Origin: Aureispira sp964404215
Lineage (GTDB): Bacteria > Bacteroidota > Bacteroidia > Chitinophagales > Saprospiraceae
DNA length: 64,000 bases
NCBI GenBank assembly: GCA_964404215.1
Contig: CAYOJF010000008.1
Location: forward strand, 8,345-72,344
Direction: 5' to 3'
The notes under the pieces were generated by a model. That model was given only the letters and a program-made list of their open reading frames with translations. It ran no database searches and was not told where the DNA came from. Positions 62,744 through 64,000 of this stretch are shown piece by piece. The first letter of the stretch is position 1. Each line of letters begins with the position of its first letter. The position numbers and the translations under genes were made by a program.

Positions 62744-63817
62744 TTATTCTGTACGAATAGTATTTTGCGATTGTTGAATAAATGCAGGATTACTAATCCA
62801 TATAAACTTAGGGTCAAAACCACCTACTTCTACATTTTCCTCCTTGAATGTAAAACCTAGTGTAGAAACTTTAATTTTTTTATTACGCTTATCTATACCC
62901 CAGTCTTGTATCAATTGCAATATTTTGATTTCCTCTCCATTGAGTTCATTTTTCACTATAGTGATGTCTTCCCCAAAGTTGTTCTCTGGATCAAAGGTAA
63001 TTATGGTGTCTGTATAAATCACTAACCGATTACGTTCTATCCTAGTCATTGGCACGAATCCATCCATATCAAAATCATTAGAAATATGTAATTCTTGCTC
63101 TCCTGCACGAATACGACTATATAGCTCTGCTAACACTGTTTTTATATCTTTTTTCTCCTTAATGACAGCAATAGAATCCAGTATGACATCCTGATACAAT
63201 CGTTGAGCAAAAGGCAAAGAGCCATTTTTCAAATCTAATAAACCATTCTCCATCTCTGGAATCATCCAATACATGGGCTCTAACTGATCCTCTCCCTTCT
63301 TTTTCTGTAAGGGGGCTATCGCCAATGGTATAGCATGAAATTGTTTACTTTCTTGATCGAAATAAAGCAATTGACGAATACGAACTGCTGGTACATACTT
63401 TGCAGAAAAAGGTCGTACGACTGCTCTGACTACTTGCTCGAATGTTTCCCTATCAAAGGTAATTGTCATCTCTGACACCGTCTTTGATAACGTTTTGTGA
63501 AAGCCTTCCTTTTTTTGTTTTAAATCAGAAGTATAATAAATCTCCATTTCGCTCGCATGGAATGCTAATAATGGAGCAAAATCAACGGGTGGCATTTCAG
63601 TGCCTACTATCTCTGACACCTGATATTTCAGTAGTTTAGATGATTGGTCAACACCTTGATCCACCATCACCTCTCCCATCCAAACAATATCTGGATTAGC
63701 TTTCAAGCTAGCGATGATTTTTTGAGGGTCTGTAGTGCGTACTATATCTGGTGTTTGTTGAGCAGCAGCACTCCACACTTCCATGAAAAACAGGATAATA
63801 AAGAATCGAATAGTCAT
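62744..63817 (-). CDS. exported protein, paralogue of 61595, weak GldN resemblance
   Basis: A 357-residue protein with signal peptide MTIRFFIILFFMEVWSAAAQQ. Shared blocks with the 61595 product include IVWMGEVMVD, MTITFDRETFEQVVRAVVR, VPAVRIRQLLYFDQESKQF and IKILQLIQDWGIDKRNKK. The pair is 21 nt apart and transcribed in the same direction as the partial gene at the window edge. If they are GldN-like, a gld operon could lie to the right of this window; that is open. Confidence 0.65.
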   Translation of the reverse strand: MTIRFFIILFFMEVWSAAAQQTPDIVRTTDPQKIIASLKANPDIVWMGEVMVDQGVDQSSKLLKYQVSEIVGTEMPPVDFAPLLAFHASEMEIYYTSDLKQKKEGFHKTLSKTVSEMTITFDRETFEQVVRAVVRPFSAKYVPAVRIRQLLYFDQESKQFHAIPLAIAPLQKKKGEDQLEPMYWMIPEMENGLLDLKNGSLPFAQRLYQDVILDSIAVIKEKKDIKTVLAELYSRIRAGEQELHISNDFDMDGFVPMTRIERNRLVIYTDTIITFDPENNFGEDITIVKNELNGEEIKILQLIQDWGIDKRNKKIKVSTLGFTFKEENVEVGGFDPKFIWISNPAFIQQSQNTIRTE

Positions 63818-63878
63818 ATTTTATTTTTTTATAAAAAGAAGTTGTTCAAAGCGTGTTTGAGAATACTCACCAAACAAA

Positions 63879-63915
63879 AGCTACTCAAAAATGTATTTTA
63901 CATCTTTGAGTAGCT
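63879..63915 (-). terminator. hairpin terminator before the window end
   Basis: AGCTACTCAAAAATGTA (63879-63895) pairs with 63899-63915 with one mismatch and a TTT loop. On the minus strand TTTTGTTT follows; it fits termination of the gene that ends at 63945. Confidence 0.65.
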
Positions 63916-63944
63916 ACTTTTATTTTGAATCAATAGGTCGTAGT

Positions 63945-64000
63945 CTACTTATCTTTATCTGGACGTCTAACAAACATTTTTTTCGAGCTAAAAACACTCC
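63945..64000 (-). CDS. C-terminal end of a gene running off the window
   Basis: A minus-strand frame enters at 64000 and stops at TAG 63947-63945, encoding at least SVFSSKKMFVRRPDKDK. The charged, Lys/Arg/Asp-rich end and a good terminator 30 nt downstream support a real C-terminus. Too short to identify. Confidence 0.5.
   Translation of the reverse strand, partial: SVFSSKKMFVRRPDKDK

Noticed and set aside
1..64000. CRISPR arrays, tRNA or rRNA genes, phage modules and transposase genes
   Set aside because: No regularly spaced direct repeats, no tRNA cloverleaf, no rRNA-like sequence and no integrase, transposase or capsid protein were found on reading both strands.

Overview
The window is one stretch of AT-rich chromosome, almost certainly from a marine Bacteroidota of the Saprospiria (Saprospira/Aureispira-like). 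The sequence evidence is TAnnTTTG promoter boxes without clear Shine-Dalgarno sites, a Lacal_2735-type small protein, DUF4197 and DUF1415 proteins, BshC of bacillithiol synthesis, many TPR and lipobox proteins, and a carotenoid cluster whose gene set fits a saproxanthin/myxol-type pigment. The genus is an inference. No tRNA, rRNA, CRISPR array, prophage or transposase gene was seen. A run of 10 Ns at 53644-53653 marks an assembly gap inside a DEAD-box helicase gene.

Layout. 1-2.5 kb: three poorly known minus-strand genes, the first apparently frameshifted. 2.5-7.6 kb: rhodanese, COG2509-type FAD dehydrogenase, a small membrane protein, a TPR-AAA+ ATPase and a TPR membrane protein, closely spaced. 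7.7-14.2 kb: an outer-membrane beta-barrel protein, then two paralogous exported proteins of about 760 residues, each built from six PilJ-type sensor repeats. 14.6-24.6 kb: a GH3/serine-hydrolase lipoprotein fusion, a lipoprotein, an ABC-F protein, small membrane proteins, DUF1415, Lacal_2735 and BshC. 25-28.6 kb: TPR protein, small membrane protein and an exported M19-dipeptidase-like protein that appears to lack the metal-binding histidines. 28.8-34.4 kb: carotenoid operon crtI-crtB-crtD-cruF-crtZ-crtYcd. 34.4-37.0 kb (minus): three tandem four-helix membrane paralogues, a coiled-coil membrane protein and YchJ. 37.2-40.9 kb: a fusion of HsdM-like methylase, HsdS-like region and GHKL ATPase, followed directly by a ROK kinase. 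41-46.7 kb: two membrane proteins, then thiH, a truncated haemoglobin, trkH and trkA on the minus strand. 47-54.2 kb (minus): DUF4197 lipoprotein, a polytopic membrane protein with a partner, FolB with a cysteine-rich tail, an S9 peptidase and the gapped helicase. 54.4-57.5 kb: M24 aminopeptidase and three tandem overlapping membrane paralogues. 57.5-60.1 kb (minus): efp-accB-accC. 60.3-64 kb: polysaccharide deacetylase-like protein and two tandem exported paralogues with weak GldN resemblance, then the C-terminus of another gene.

Intergenic DNA is rich in palindromic elements: a MITE-like family with long terminal inverted repeats (14180-14452 and 24642-25019), a 165-bp near-perfect palindrome (26249-26413) sharing its arm motif with a hairpin at 46934-46969, and a dispersed GAAGTTGTTTAAAAAGT motif. 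These are more numerous than the terminators need to be and look like non-autonomous repeats.

Strongest candidates for something undescribed: the methylase/specificity/ATPase fusion at 37240 with a degenerate catalytic motif and no restriction partner; the secreted PilJ arrays at 9.3-14.2 kb; and the histidine-depleted M19-like protein at 26942. All functional statements come from reading motifs, without database searches.
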